Positions 51,334-62,282 of a stretch of DNA of 64,000 bases are shown here, in pieces. Made by a program: the position numbers and the translations under genes. The stretch comes from Hysterangium stoloniferum. Taxonomy: Eukaryota; Basidiomycota; Agaricomycetes; Hysterangiales; Hysterangiaceae. How positions within the stretch are numbered: the stretch's first letter is position 1; each line of letters opens with the position of its first letter. The notes under the pieces are model-generated. The model did no database searches and was not told the origin of the DNA. It was given only the letters and a program-made list of their open reading frames with translations. The stretch spans positions 1-64,000 of the forward strand of contig WHVD01000156.1 in NCBI GenBank assembly GCA_015178975.1. The letters are read 5' to 3'.

Positions 51334-53570
51334 ATGTCGCTTAATCAATCAAATTCGTTATATAGGATTGACCCCTTAAATGAGGACAATTATTTCACAT
51401 GGAAACAGAAACTCAAGTGGATCTTAATAGAACAAGGTCTATGGGCATACATATGTGGACGGATCGACTGGAGAGCTGATGCCGGCAGACCCTAAGAATA
51501 TAATGGAAGAAGAACGGCGGGCAATTATGGATTGGAAACAGAAAGATCAACAGGCTTATGCGGCAATTTGCTTATGCATAAGTGATAATTACTTGGTATA
51601 TACAGGAGGATTAATTACTGCACTTGATGTTTGGTGAACACTATCAAACATATTCGAGGTGAAAGGCCCCATTGGTATAATTAACAAGTGCCGAGAATTC
51701 TTCAAAACATTTGCTGAAGAAGGTGCTGATATGGAGCTACACATACAAAAGCTCAGAACTTTACAACAAGAACTACATAGTTGTGGAGAATATATCTTAG
51801 ATAAAGATTTTACAAATACTCTACTTACTTCCCTACCAGACTCTTGGTCAACATTGGAGGATAGTCACAATTCATTGAATACACAAAATTTTATGAAAAA
51901 CTCCTCATATTTTTAAGTAAGACTATTTCTCCCGGCTATGACTACATGTTTTAGGGATTTATATTTCATTAACCCAAAACTTCATCTTTAAGACTTGTAC
52001 ACTCCCTTAAAATATGCACAAATGTCATGGTTATACAAGATTATCTGGGTTGTTACCTAATCTTTGGGATAAAATACATTCTCTAGTATCTCCATGACTT
52101 TTAAAATGTCCACAAACATTATAGTTAACCAAAATTATTTGGGTTATGACTTAATCTTTGGGATGAGATGCATCCTCTTGCATATTATACAAACTTTCAA
52201 ATGTAGTTCATATAATTTAAATTTATTTGGTTAAGAAAGTTAACCAGAACTATCTGGCCAACCAATTTTTGTTGTGGAATTTATCCCAAAAGGATAATCT
52301 ATATATGTTTATTTGACTAACTTTTGTCAGATACAAGATAAATATTAATATTTCTTTATTCTCCAGAATATTATCTGATAGGCTGAATTTGATTAAATAT
52401 TAATTTTACAACAAACAATATAAATATATATACTTTAGTGGATAAATAACTTTTAAAGTTTTGGGTTATCCTCCATTTATCACTGCTGTAAATGCAGGAA
52501 TTGAATTGCTTACATCAGATTCATTAATTTCCAGAATCCTGGAAGAAGCCAGATCGCAGAAATTAACTACGGAGAAATCAACTGCACTTAAGGCACAAGA
52601 AGCAAAAATTACCAAGAAGAAGCACCATACAGGTGCTGTGAAAAGAAAGTGCTGAAATTGTGGGGGAAAGGGACACTACCAAGCAGATTGCTGGGAAAAA
52701 GGTGGTGGAAAGGAGGGCCAAGCACCGAAATGGTGGAAACTCAGAAAAGACAAAGACCAGGCCAACCAGACCAATGAAAATAATAACAGCAAAGATTTCA
52801 CATTTGTTTCCAACAAATCAGCAGAGATTACATCAGCAGATTGGCTTGCAGATTCTGCCACAATGACCCACATTGCCAGGAACTGGCAAGACTTTATTAA
52901 TTACATAGCCGAAACGTCATCTATTGAAGGGGTTGCCCCAGGATCAGTCCTCAAGACCTTGGGACGAGGAACTGTCAAGGTACAGTTCAAAAACAACAAT
53001 AAATGCTATTCTGTTGAACTAAGGGACATTAAACATGCCCCAGATGCACCAAACAATCTACTAAGTATTGGGCATTTAACAGATAATGGACATGAGGCTC
53101 TATTTACATCATCGGGTGTCAAATTCAAGTCACCTAATGGTACTATATTTGGAGAAGGCCAAAAAGTTGGGCACATGTAACAAATGAAGGCACAAATCAA
53201 TATGAGCACCAAACCAAGTGGGTTTGCTGTGATTGCTAAAATGTGCACTTGGGACAAATGGCACAGAATACTTGGCCATATCAGTATTGGAGCGGTCAAA
53301 TTATTAAAGAAAAATAAACTAGTTACAGGACTACAGGTGGACAAAACACAAGAATTTACTCAATGCAAGGCTTGCATACAAGGAAAGGCACATGTGGAGC
53401 CATTTCCAAAATGGGCTGAAGACTCTGTAAGCAATGTAGGTGAATTTACCATATCCAATGTATGGGGACCAGCTGCAACCGAAGGACCAAATCACGAAAA
53501 GTATTTTTACTCGTTCATGGATATTAAAACAAGGCAGTGTTTTATTCACGGACACATCAAAGGACCAGGC
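51334..53570 (+). pseudogene. Copia element 2: gag-protease-integrase remnant
   Basis: An ATG at 51334 opens MSLNQSNSLYRIDPL, with NYFTWKQKLKWILIEQGLWAY (Gag N-terminus). One indel near 51450 shifts to GELMPADPKNIMEEE...ALDVW, and a UBN2-like region follows (CREFFKTFAEEGADMELHIQKL). After the MITE at 51856-52474 it resumes ITAVNAGIELL, and a zinc knuckle has a TGA in place of a residue (C-stop-NCGGKGHYQADC). The protease site is WLADSATMTHI; the zinc region is KWHRILGHISIGAVKLL with CKACIQGKAH; and the integrase core begins. The element stops at 53570, where Ty3 element 3 begins. RT and RNase H are not in the window. Confidence 0.85.
51856..52474. mobile_element. MITE-like DNA element, copy 1 (619 bp)
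   Basis: It starts GGAGGATAGTCACAATTC and ends GGGTTATCCTCC, so the termini are inverted GGAGGATA repeats. The flanks are ATT at 51853-51855 and 52475-52477 (3-bp TSD). It is AT-rich and non-coding. It interrupts the gag of copia element 2, and removing it with one ATT restores the Gag frame. It is closely similar along its whole length to 56300-56920. Confidence 0.88.
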
Positions 53571-54624
53571 TGTTAGGGTATGTACACGGCAGGTCTCCGG
53601 AGAAACCTGCAGAATATCCAGTAGGACTTGGCTTCAGCTTATAGGCTGCACCCTCATGAGATCGTGTTGTCCAATTTCAGACAGGCAGACGGGAATCCTG
53701 GGGAGTCCGGGCGGGGGTCATGGGTTGAGGGATCGTAGGTCAGAGGTCATGGGTCGTGAGTCGAGATAGGTAAGGGAGATAGATGTGCCGGAGCCCATGG
53801 GCTCTGACTAGTGTGAGCGGTGTAATTCAAGTAGGAATTTAGAGTGGAAAATATATTAGATTACTGGGGGGAATCTAAGCCGATTTTCTGACTGGATTGT
53901 ATGTACAACATCTGCCAGTTTAAATAGACCGTGGAGTGAATGACATACCAAATCCAGTAATGATGAAACGAAACGAGCAAAACATAAAACAGGAATAGTA
54001 AACACCAAGTTTGGTGTTAGGAATGGGATGGAATGGAGCAGAGTCTGAATAGTGACAAATCATAAACCATAACGGGAAATGGAGTGGGAGTGGAGTCCAA
54101 ATTGTGACAGGTCATTTGACTAAAATGGGAATGGGGCTCTGTTAGAGGGAAGACGGGTTTTATGAGTGGGTTCCAGTGACTGATGTGTGGGATGAGGTCA
54201 GACATAAACAGGGACGGAGTCTGGTGGGATTTCCGGTGACTGAAACACAATGTAACAAAGTCAAATGTAGACAAGTCTGACATATGGAGTCTGGCGGGAA
54301 TTCCAGTAAACTGATAATGGGTGCGTATAGGGCATGGGTGCGTATAGGGTGTGGGTGCATATAGGGTGTGGGTGCATATAGGGTGTGGGTGCATATAGGG
54401 TGTGGGTGCATATAGGGTGTGGGTGCATATAGGGTGTGGGTACATATAGGGTGTGGGTGCGTATAGGGTGTGGGTGCATATAGGGTGTGGGTGCATATAG
54501 GGTGTGGGTGCATATAGGGTGTGGGTGCATATAGGGTGTGGGTGCGTATAGGGTGTGGGTGCGTATAGGGCATGGGTGTGTATAAGTTAGTGCCCGGAGT
54601 CCGGCGGGATTTCTGGTCGTAACA
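53571..54624 (-). repeat. 3' LTR of Ty3 element 3
   Basis: On the minus strand it begins TGTTACGACCAG right after the polypurine tract CATAAAGGGAGGGTAC and ends CCCTAACA. It is homologous to the solo LTRs at 37635 and 24262 but longer, because of a 17-bp minisatellite at 54319-54590. The sequences at its two edges (CAGGC and GTACC) are not duplicates, as expected for one LTR of a longer element. Confidence 0.88.
54319..54590. repeat. 17-bp minisatellite inside the LTR
   Basis: About sixteen head-to-tail copies of GGGTGCATATAGGGTGT, with a few variants (CGTATA, GGGCAT). The period is not a multiple of three and the unit has no stop on the minus strand, so all three minus frames are open and encode the same 17-residue period. 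These frames are not genes. Confidence 0.93.
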
Positions 54625-54849
54625 GTACCCTCCCTTTATGCCGAAGTCCCAAAGAGGCTCTAGACCTCAATAAGGTTCTTGTTGGCTACACGCATGTGTC
54701 AAAAGACATGTCGGTTACACGTATGTCGGTTACACGTATGTGTCAAAGAGTCAGGTGATCTGGAAGGTAAGGTTCAGACGCGACGAGCCTATATATAAAT
54801 TTGAAAAAAATGAAATTTCTTCTTCTTTATTATCCCCATCTTCACCATA

Positions 54850-55815
54850 ATGGGACCAAAACCAACGCCAAGATGTCCTATGCTGACCACTGGGCCCTCC
54901 ACAGGCACTCCATATCGGGCACCTCTCAGCACGGCCCAAAGTTTGGTGCGATGAGAGGAGCAGCACCGACAGCGTGAAGAAGCAGAGAAGGAGGCCAGGG
55001 AGGCGAAAGAGGCCCTGGACAGGGAGTACCAGGCGGCATTGGCCGCAGAGGAAGAGGCTGTGAGGCAGAAGAAAAGAGAAGAGGAGGAGGCTGCATGGGT
55101 GGCCATGGAGAAAGTGCGGGTGGCTGCAGACAGGGCCGCGGTTGTTGTGGGAAAAGTAAGTCCCAAATTTCAACTTGTCGAATTTTACTGACTTGTGTCT
55201 TTCAGTGCAAAGTGACAGAGGTGGAGTCGGAGTCCAAGGGGGAGCTGGAGAGCCCCCAGAAAGTAAGTCTCGGGTCCGTGGGATATCCGTGGAAACTAAC
55301 CATATCAACAGAAGGCAAGGAAGGCGGCACCAGTCCACCTACCCACACAGAATGACCCGCAGTGTTCCAGTTGTAATGACCAGAACACTGAATGCAACCG
55401 AAAGTCTGGCCAGGGTCTGAGCTGCTACCAATGTGCGCACCTCAAAGTGAGGTGCTCACTTGTTCACGAGCAGGCCACGGGGTCCAGGGTGCGAGACATT
55501 AGTGGGTTGGACGGGTTTTCTGGATTGGACAAAGTCCTGGGATGGACCACCAAGGGCATCGAGGCCCAAAATGAGTTGCTCCGGAAGAGCAACAAGGTCC
55601 AGATTGTGGTGGCAAAGGAGCTGTGTGGACTCCATGAGGAGTTTTGGAAATTCCTGGCGGAGTATGGCAGCTATATATATGCAGAGCTGCAAGTCGGGAG
55701 TTCTGAGGATGCCAGGTTGGATGAGGACGGGGTTGCCATGGAGGTCACGGAGCTCCCTGAGAAGATGGCTGAGGAGGCGTGGAAAAAGCACAGTCCCATA
55801 AATGTAGATGAATAG
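54850..55815 (+). CDS. Convergent Zn2Cys6/coiled-coil gene of Ty3 element 3
   Basis: Three exons join in phase 0: 54850-55155 (MGPKPTPRCPMLTTGPSTGTP, then a Glu/Arg/Ala coiled coil), 55206-55262 (acidic, EVESESKGELESPQK) and 55312-55815. The introns begin GTAAGT and end TTTCAG or CAACAG. The total is 288 residues. Exon 3 holds the cysteine cluster CSSC...C...CYQC...C with spacing CX2CX6CX9CX2CX6C, followed by a helical tail (GIEAQNELLRKSNK...HEEFWKFLAEYG) and an acidic end. One TGA at 54952-54954 (GTG CGA TGA GAG) breaks exon 1 where an arginine would suit the coiled coil; CGA to TGA would explain it. The head-coil-acid-cysteine order is identical to the genes beside Ty3 elements 1 and 2. Its function is unknown; DNA binding is inference. 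Confidence 0.7.
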
Positions 55816-56003
55816 AAAATATAAAAGTTTAATAATTTTTTGAACATAAAAGTAAAGTGTGAAAAACATAAGAATCAAAGTCCGCGGAAACTCCACTTAA
55901 GGACTTGAAAACATGTCAGAATCTGTAAAAGCAAAGAGAGACATAGGGTGACAGGGAATAATGTAAATGAGTCCAAATGTAACACGGGGTCCGTGGAGTA
56001 CGG

Positions 56004-57830
56004 TCAGAGAGACGATAGTGGTCCAGGTTTGAGTGGGTAAGCTGTATGAAAGTCAGTAACAATTTCTGTGGCATTACCGAGTTCTGTGGCCAAAATCCAT
56101 GAGGTTTCTTCATCGGTGCCCTCGTAACCCACCCACTTGACCAAGTAAAGCACTTTACAAGTGCGTCGACACTTGTCAATTTTTGAATCTAAAATTTGTG
56201 AGATTTCAAACTCGGGTTCTCCGTCAATAATGACCGGAGGAGGCGGGGATTGCATGCGATCTGGGATAGTGTTAGCAGTACAAGGTTCTAGCATAGAAAG
56301 GAGGATAGTCACAATTCATTGAATACACAAAATTTTATGAAAAGCTCCTCATATTTTTAAGTGAGACTATTTCTCCTGGCTATGACTACATGTTTTAGGG
56401 ATTTATATTTCATTAACCCAAAATTTCATCTTTAAGACTTGTACACTCCCTTAAAAATTTGCACAAATGTCATGGTTATACAAGATTATCTGGGTTGTTA
56501 CCTAATCTTTGGGATAAAATACATTCTCTAGTATCTCCATGACTTTTAAAATGTCCACAAACATTATAGTTAACCAAAATTACTTGGGTTATGACTTAAT
56601 CTTTGGGATAAGATGGGTTCTCTTGTATATTATGCAAACTTTCAAATATAGTTCATATAATTTAAATTTATTTGGTTTAGAAAGTTAACCAGAACTATCT
56701 GGCCAACCAATCCATGTTGTGGAATTTATCCCCAAAAGGATAATCTATATATGTTTGTTTGACTAACTTTTGTCAGATACAAGATAAATATAAATATTTT
56801 CTTATTCTCCAGAATATTATCTGATAGGCTGAATTTGATTAAATATTAATTTTACAACAAACAATATAAATATATATACTTTAGTGGATAAATAACTTTT
56901 AAAGTTTGCGGTTATCCTCCAAACATGAAATACTGGGTGTACTGCATGCATGCTATCTGGAAGCTGTAGGGTCCAAGAGACTGAACCTACTTGTGTGATA
57001 ATTTCAAAAGGACCTAAATACTTTTCAGCAAGCTTTTTTGATGGACGGGTAGTCCGGAAGAATTGAGCTTTGACAAAAACATGATAGCCAATCTTGAAGT
57101 TGGGTGGCGGAATCTGGTGTTTGTCCACTGAATGTTGATATTGCTCTTGGGTGGACTTTATTGCAGTCTGGAGTTCCTCGTGGAGCTCGTGGAGGTCCGC
57201 AGTGAACTCTTGAGTGTGAGCAGAGGCGAGATTTCGTTCTGGATGTACTGTAATATTTGGATTATATCCTTTATTTGCAAAGAACAGGGAAACGCCAGTA
57301 GTGGGTGAAGGTGCATTGTTGTAAGCAAATTCTGCAAGTGGTAACAAGGATTTCCAATTGTCCTGTTGGTAATTGCAATATACATGGAGATATTGTTCCA
57401 ATGTCTGGTTGACACGTTTGGTTTGTCCGTTGCCTTCTGGGTGATGTCCAGACATGATATGTAATCTCATGTCCAAGGATTTTCTAAGGGATCTAAAGAA
57501 GTGAGATACATATGAACTCTGATCCTCAGTCGGATGTTACATGGGATGGAACTCCATGCTTGGAAAATATGTGGATAATAAAAAGTTTCACTAACTGCAC
57601 AGACATAATTGTGTCATAAGTAGGGATGAATATACCTTGTTTTGAGAATCTGTCAACAACGACTAGAATGGTGGAAAAGCCTTCGGAATATGGTAGGTGT
57701 TCAATGAAATCCATAGAGATAGAATTCCACAGGTGTTCCAGTACCAGGAGTTGTTTCAAAAGGCCGTATGGCTTGTGTCGCTGAGATTTTGAGTGGGGAC
57801 AAGTAGTGCAAGATTTACAATAGTGCTTAA
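56004..57830 (-). pseudogene. Ty3 element 3 integrase and chromodomain (interrupted)
   Basis: Minus strand: KSCTTCPHSKSQRHKPYGLLKQL (zinc domain end), then SISMDFIEHLPYSEGFSTILVVVDRFSKQG, and SKHGVPSHVTSD followed by TGA where the family has Arg (DRGSEF). After a small indel near 57480, HPEGNGQTKRVNQTLEQYLHVYCNYQQDNW, a GPFEIITQ module and HAVHPVFHV follow. There the MITE (56300-56920) splits the HPVFHV/SMLEP motif. The remaining frame, SMLEPCTANTIPDRMQ, leads to the chromodomain EFEISQILDSK...YLVKWVGYEGTDEETSW, with stop at 56004. Confidence 0.9.
56300..56920. mobile_element. MITE-like DNA element, copy 2 (621 bp)
   Basis: Same family as 51856-52474, with ends GGAGGATAGTCAC and GCGGTTATCCTCC. 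The TSD is AAA at 56297-56299 and 56921-56923. Removing it with one AAA restores the integrase motif HPVFHVSMLEP on the minus strand, which proves the borders. It is AT-rich with no coding frame. Confidence 0.9.
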
Positions 57831-58529
57831 CACTGGAGGCACCCCAAGATTTTTGGAGTTGCAAAACCTTCAGAAAATCTTGCTATTTGGCCAAATTTGC
57901 TAAGCATTCTTTGAACTGGAAAAACTGTTCAAAAATCTTGGGTTTTAGTAGGTTTTTCTGAGGACAAAAATTGTATCTGAAAACCCTAAAAATGTTGATC
58001 AGGACATTCTAGGGAAACATTGTTGGAAATAGCCTATTTTCTGTGGATTTTCTAAATAGGAAAATTCTTAAAAAACCCTGGGTTTTGTTAGGGTTTTTCC
58101 ACCCAACATAATTCTATCAAAACTGTAATAATTTGCCTAGAGAAATCAATTGAAAACCACATATTTCTACTCAATTTTTCTGCTCAGGGAATTGGGTGAA
58201 AACTGTAGTTTTTTGCGAGGAAAATCTTGTGCCAAGACAAAGTTTTGTTAATGTTTTGTCAAGGGGAAAACCATAATGAAATTGACAATTTAATTATATG
58301 GGAAATCATTGAATAATTATAGATTTCAATAAGATTTTCCTTGGCCATAAACACTATGGAAATTCAAAAAATGTGTTGGTGAAATCTTGAAGAAATTAAC
58401 AATTTCACATGAGTTTCTTAAAGGTTTTTCAAGATGAGAAACCTTGAACTGATTTTTCCTGATTGAGCATGATTCACAATTGTTTGGAATGGTACAGTGG
58501 GATTCACAAATATTTAAGAGGATTGTTTT

Positions 58530-59295
58530 AGATTCAGGTAGATTCTTTTAGATTCAGATAGATTCTTTTAGATTCAGATAGATTCAGATAGATTCAGATA
58601 GATTCAGATAGATTCAGATAGATTCAGATAGATTCAGATAGATTCAGATAGATTCTTTTAGATTCAGGTAGATTCTTTAAGATTCAGATAGATTCAGTGA
58701 GATTCACATAGATTCAGATAGATTATTTTAGATTCAGGTAGATTCTTGTAGATTCAGATAGATTCTGTTAGATTCAGATAGATTCTTTTAGATTCACATA
58801 GATTCAGATAGATTATTTTAGATTCAGGTAGATTCTTGTAGATTCAGATAGATTCTTTTAGATTCAGATAGATTCATTTAGATTCAGGTAGATTCTTTTA
58901 GATTCACATAGATTCAGATAGATTCTTTTAGATTCACATAGATTCAGATAGATTCACATAGATTCACATAGATTCTTTTATATTCACATAGATTCAGATA
59001 GATTCAGATAGATTCATTTAGATTCAGATATAGACTCTTTTAGATTCTGATAGATTCTGATAGATTCTTTGAGATTCACATAGATTCAGATAGATTCTCT
59101 TAGATTCACATAGACTCTTTTAGATTCAGATAGATTCAGATAGATTCTTTGAGATTCAGATAGATTCTTTTAGATTCACATACATTCTTTTAGATTCCAA
59201 TAGATTCAGATAGATTCAGATAGATTCAGATAGATTCACACAGATCCTTTTAGATTCACATAGATTCAGATATATAGATTCTCTTAGATTTTTTT
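58530..59295 (+). repeat. Decamer satellite, left block (GATTCNNNNA)
   Basis: About 75 tandem decamers of GATTCAGATA, GATTCTTTTA, GATTCACATA and GATTCAGGTA type. The register is kept except for a 2-base slip near 59030. It is the reverse-complement partner of the right block. Confidence 0.95.
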
Positions 59296-59305
59296 ATGGT
59301 TTAGG

Positions 59306-61600
59306 GTGAATCTAAAAGAATCTATCTGAATCTAAAAGAATCTATCTGAATCTAAAAGAATCTATCTGAATCTAAAAGAATCTATCTGAATCTAAAAGAA
59401 TCTATCTGAATCTATGTGAATCTAAAAGAGTCTATGTGAATCTAAAAGAGTCTATGTGAATCTAAGAGAATCTAAAAGAATCTATCTGAATCTATGTGAA
59501 TCTAAAAGAGTCTATGTGAATCTAAAAGAGTCTATGTGAATCTAAGAGAATCTATCTGAATCTATCTGAATCTATGTGAATCTAAAAGAATCTAAAAGAA
59601 TCTATCTGAATCTAAAAGAATCTATCTGAATCTATGTGAATCTAAAAGAATCTAAAAGAATGTATCTGAATCTATGTGAATCTAAAAGAATGTATCTGAA
59701 TCTATCTGAATGTAAATGAATCTATCTGAATCTATGTGAATCTAAAAGAATCTATGTGAATCTAAAAGAGTCTATCTGAATCTAAGAGAATCTATCTGAA
59801 TCTATCTGAATCTATGTGAATCTAAAAGAATCTAAAAGAATCTATCTGAATCTATGTGAATCTAAAAGAATCTAAAAGAATGTATCTGAATCTATGTGAA
59901 TCTAAAAGAATCTATCTGAATCTAAAAGAATCTATCTGAATCTAAAAGAATCTATCTGAATCTATGTGAATCTAAAAGAATCTATGTGAATCTAAAAGAG
60001 TCTACGTGAATCTAAGAGAATCTATCTGAATCTATCTGAATCTATGTGAATCTAAAAGAGTCTATGTGAATCTAAGAGAAACTATGTGAATCTATTTGAA
60101 TCTATTTGAATCTATTTGAATCTATCTGAATCTATCTGAATCTAAAAGAATCTAAAAGAATCTAAAAGAATCTATCTAAATCTATGTGAATCTAAAAGAA
60201 TCTATCTGAATCTATGTGAATCTAAAAGAATCTATGTGAATCTAAAAGAGTCTACATGAATCTACGAGAATCTATCTGAATCTATCTGAATCTATCTGAA
60301 TCTATCTGAATCTAAAAGAATCTAAAAGAATCTATCTGAATCTATGTGAATCTAAAAGAGTCTATGTGAATCTAAAAGAGTCTATGTGAATCTAAAAGAG
60401 TCTATGTGAATCTAAAAGAGTCTATGTGAATCTAAAAGAGTCTATGTGAATCTAAGAGAAACTATCTGAATCTATTTGAATCTATTTGAATCTATTTGAA
60501 TCTATCTGAATCTATCTGAATCTATCTGAATCTATCTGAATCTAAAAGAATCTATCTGAATCTATGTGAATCTAAAAGAATCTAAAAGAATCTAAAAGAA
60601 TCTATCTGAATCTATGTGAATCTATGTGAATCTATGTGAATCTATGTGAATCTATGTGAATCTATCTGAATCTATCTGAATCTATCTGAATCTATGTGAA
60701 TCTAAAAGAATCTATCTGAATCTAAAAGAATCTATCTGAATCTAAAAGAATCTATGTGAATCTACAAGAATCTATGTGAATCTAAAAGAGTCTATGTGAA
60801 TCTATCTGAATCTAAAAGAATCTATCTGAATCTATGTGAATCTAAAAGAATCTATCTGAATCTGAAAGAATCTAAAAGAATCTATCTGAATCTAAAAGAA
60901 TCTATCGGAATCTATGTGAATCTAAAAGAGTCTATCTGAATCTATCTGAATCTAACAGAATCTATCTGAATCTAAAAGAATCTATCTGAATCTATGTGAA
61001 TCTAAAAGAATCTATCTGAATATAAAAGAATCTATCTGAATCTAAATGAATCTATGTGAATCTAAAAGAATCAATCTGAATCTAAAAGAATCTATCTGAA
61101 TCTATGTGAATCTAAAAGAATCTAAAAGAATCTAAAAGAATCTAAAAGAATCTAAAAGAATCTATCTGAATCTATGTGAATCTAAAAGAGTCTATCTGAA
61201 TCTATCTGAATCTATCTGAATCTAACAGAATCTATCTGAATCTAAAAGAATCTATCTGAATCTATGTGAATCTAAAAGAATCTATCTGAATCTATCTGAA
61301 TCTATCTGAATCTATCTGAATCTATCTGAATCTATCTGAATCTATGTGAATCTATGTGAATCTATGTGAATCTAAAAGAATCTAAAAGAATCTATCTGAA
61401 TCTATGTGAATCTAAAAGAATCTAAAATAATCTATGTGAATCTATGTGAATCTATGTGAATCTATCTGAATCTATCTGAATCTATCTGAATCTATGTGAA
61501 TCTAAAAGAATCTATCTGAATCTCAAAGAATCTATCTGAATCTATTTGAATCTATTTGAATCTCTTTGAATCTACCTGAATCTAAAACAATCCTCTTAAA
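59306..61600 (-). repeat. Decamer satellite, right block (TCTANNNGAA)
   Basis: About 229 tandem decamers. TCTATCTGAA, TCTAAAAGAA, TCTATGTGAA and TCTAAAAGAG dominate. From 59311 to 61570 the 10-base register shows no insertion or deletion, although decamer types alternate irregularly and point changes occur. The block is about three times longer than its left partner. Confidence 0.95.
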
Positions 61601-62282
61601 TATTTGTGAATCCCACTGTACCATTCCAAACAATTGTGAATCATGCTCAATCAGGAAAAATCAGTTCAAGGTTTCTCATCTTGAAAAACCTTTAAGAAAC
61701 TCATGTGAAATTGTTCATTTCTTCAAGATTTCACCAACACATTTTTTGAATTTCCATAGTGTTTGTGGTCAAGGAAAATCTTATTGAAATCTATTATTAT
61801 TCAATGATTTCCCATATAATTAAATTGTCAATTTTATTATGGTTTTCCCCTTGACAAAACATTAACAAAACTTTGTCTTGGCACAAGATTTTCCTGGCAA
61901 AAAATTACAGTTTTCACCCAATTCCCTGAGCAGAAAAATTGAGTAGAAATATGTGGTTTTCAATTGATTTCTCTAGGCAAATTATTACATTTTTCATAGA
62001 ATTCTGTTGGGTGGAAAAACCCTAACAAAACCCAGGGATTTTTAAGAATTTTCCTATTTAGAAAATCCACAGAAAATAGGCTATTTCCAACAATGTTTCC
62101 TTAGAATTTCCTGATCACCATTTTTAGGGTTTTCAGATACAATTTTTCTCCTCAGAAAAACCTACTAAAACCCAAGATTTTCAAACAGTTTTTCCAGTTC
62201 AAAGAATGCTTAGCAAATTTGGCCAAATAGCAAGATTTTCTGAAGGTTTTGCAAATCCAAAAATCTTGGGGTGCCTCCAGTG

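Larger units (their letters stand above)
57831..62282. mobile_element. Giant palindromic foldback DNA element (4452 bp)
   Basis: The element begins CACTGGAGGCACCCC and ends with its reverse complement. It is flanked by TAA at 57828-57830 and 62283-62285. Removing it with one TAA rejoins the Ty3 integrase frame (RLRGFV to KHYCKSC). The two outer arms, about 57831-58497 and 61610-62282, are near-perfect inverted repeats of roughly 670 bp. The centre is a decamer satellite that also switches strand (near 59300). There is no coding capacity. CACTG ends with a 3-bp TSD suit a non-autonomous CACTA/EnSpm-type element; a TAA TSD would also allow PIF/Harbinger. Confidence 0.92.

Noticed and set aside
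54017..54573. Long minus-strand open frames rich in HPHPICTHTLYAPTPYM repeats
   Set aside because: They are translations of a 17-bp minisatellite inside an LTR; all three frames are open for the same reason.
58530..61600. CRISPR-like regular repeat array
   Set aside because: The unit is 10 bp without spacers, the region is a palindromic transposon core, and the genome is fungal.
61566..61787. 73-codon frame at the right edge of the decamer satellite
   Set aside because: It lies in the non-coding arm of the foldback element and its left-arm counterpart is not conserved as a frame.
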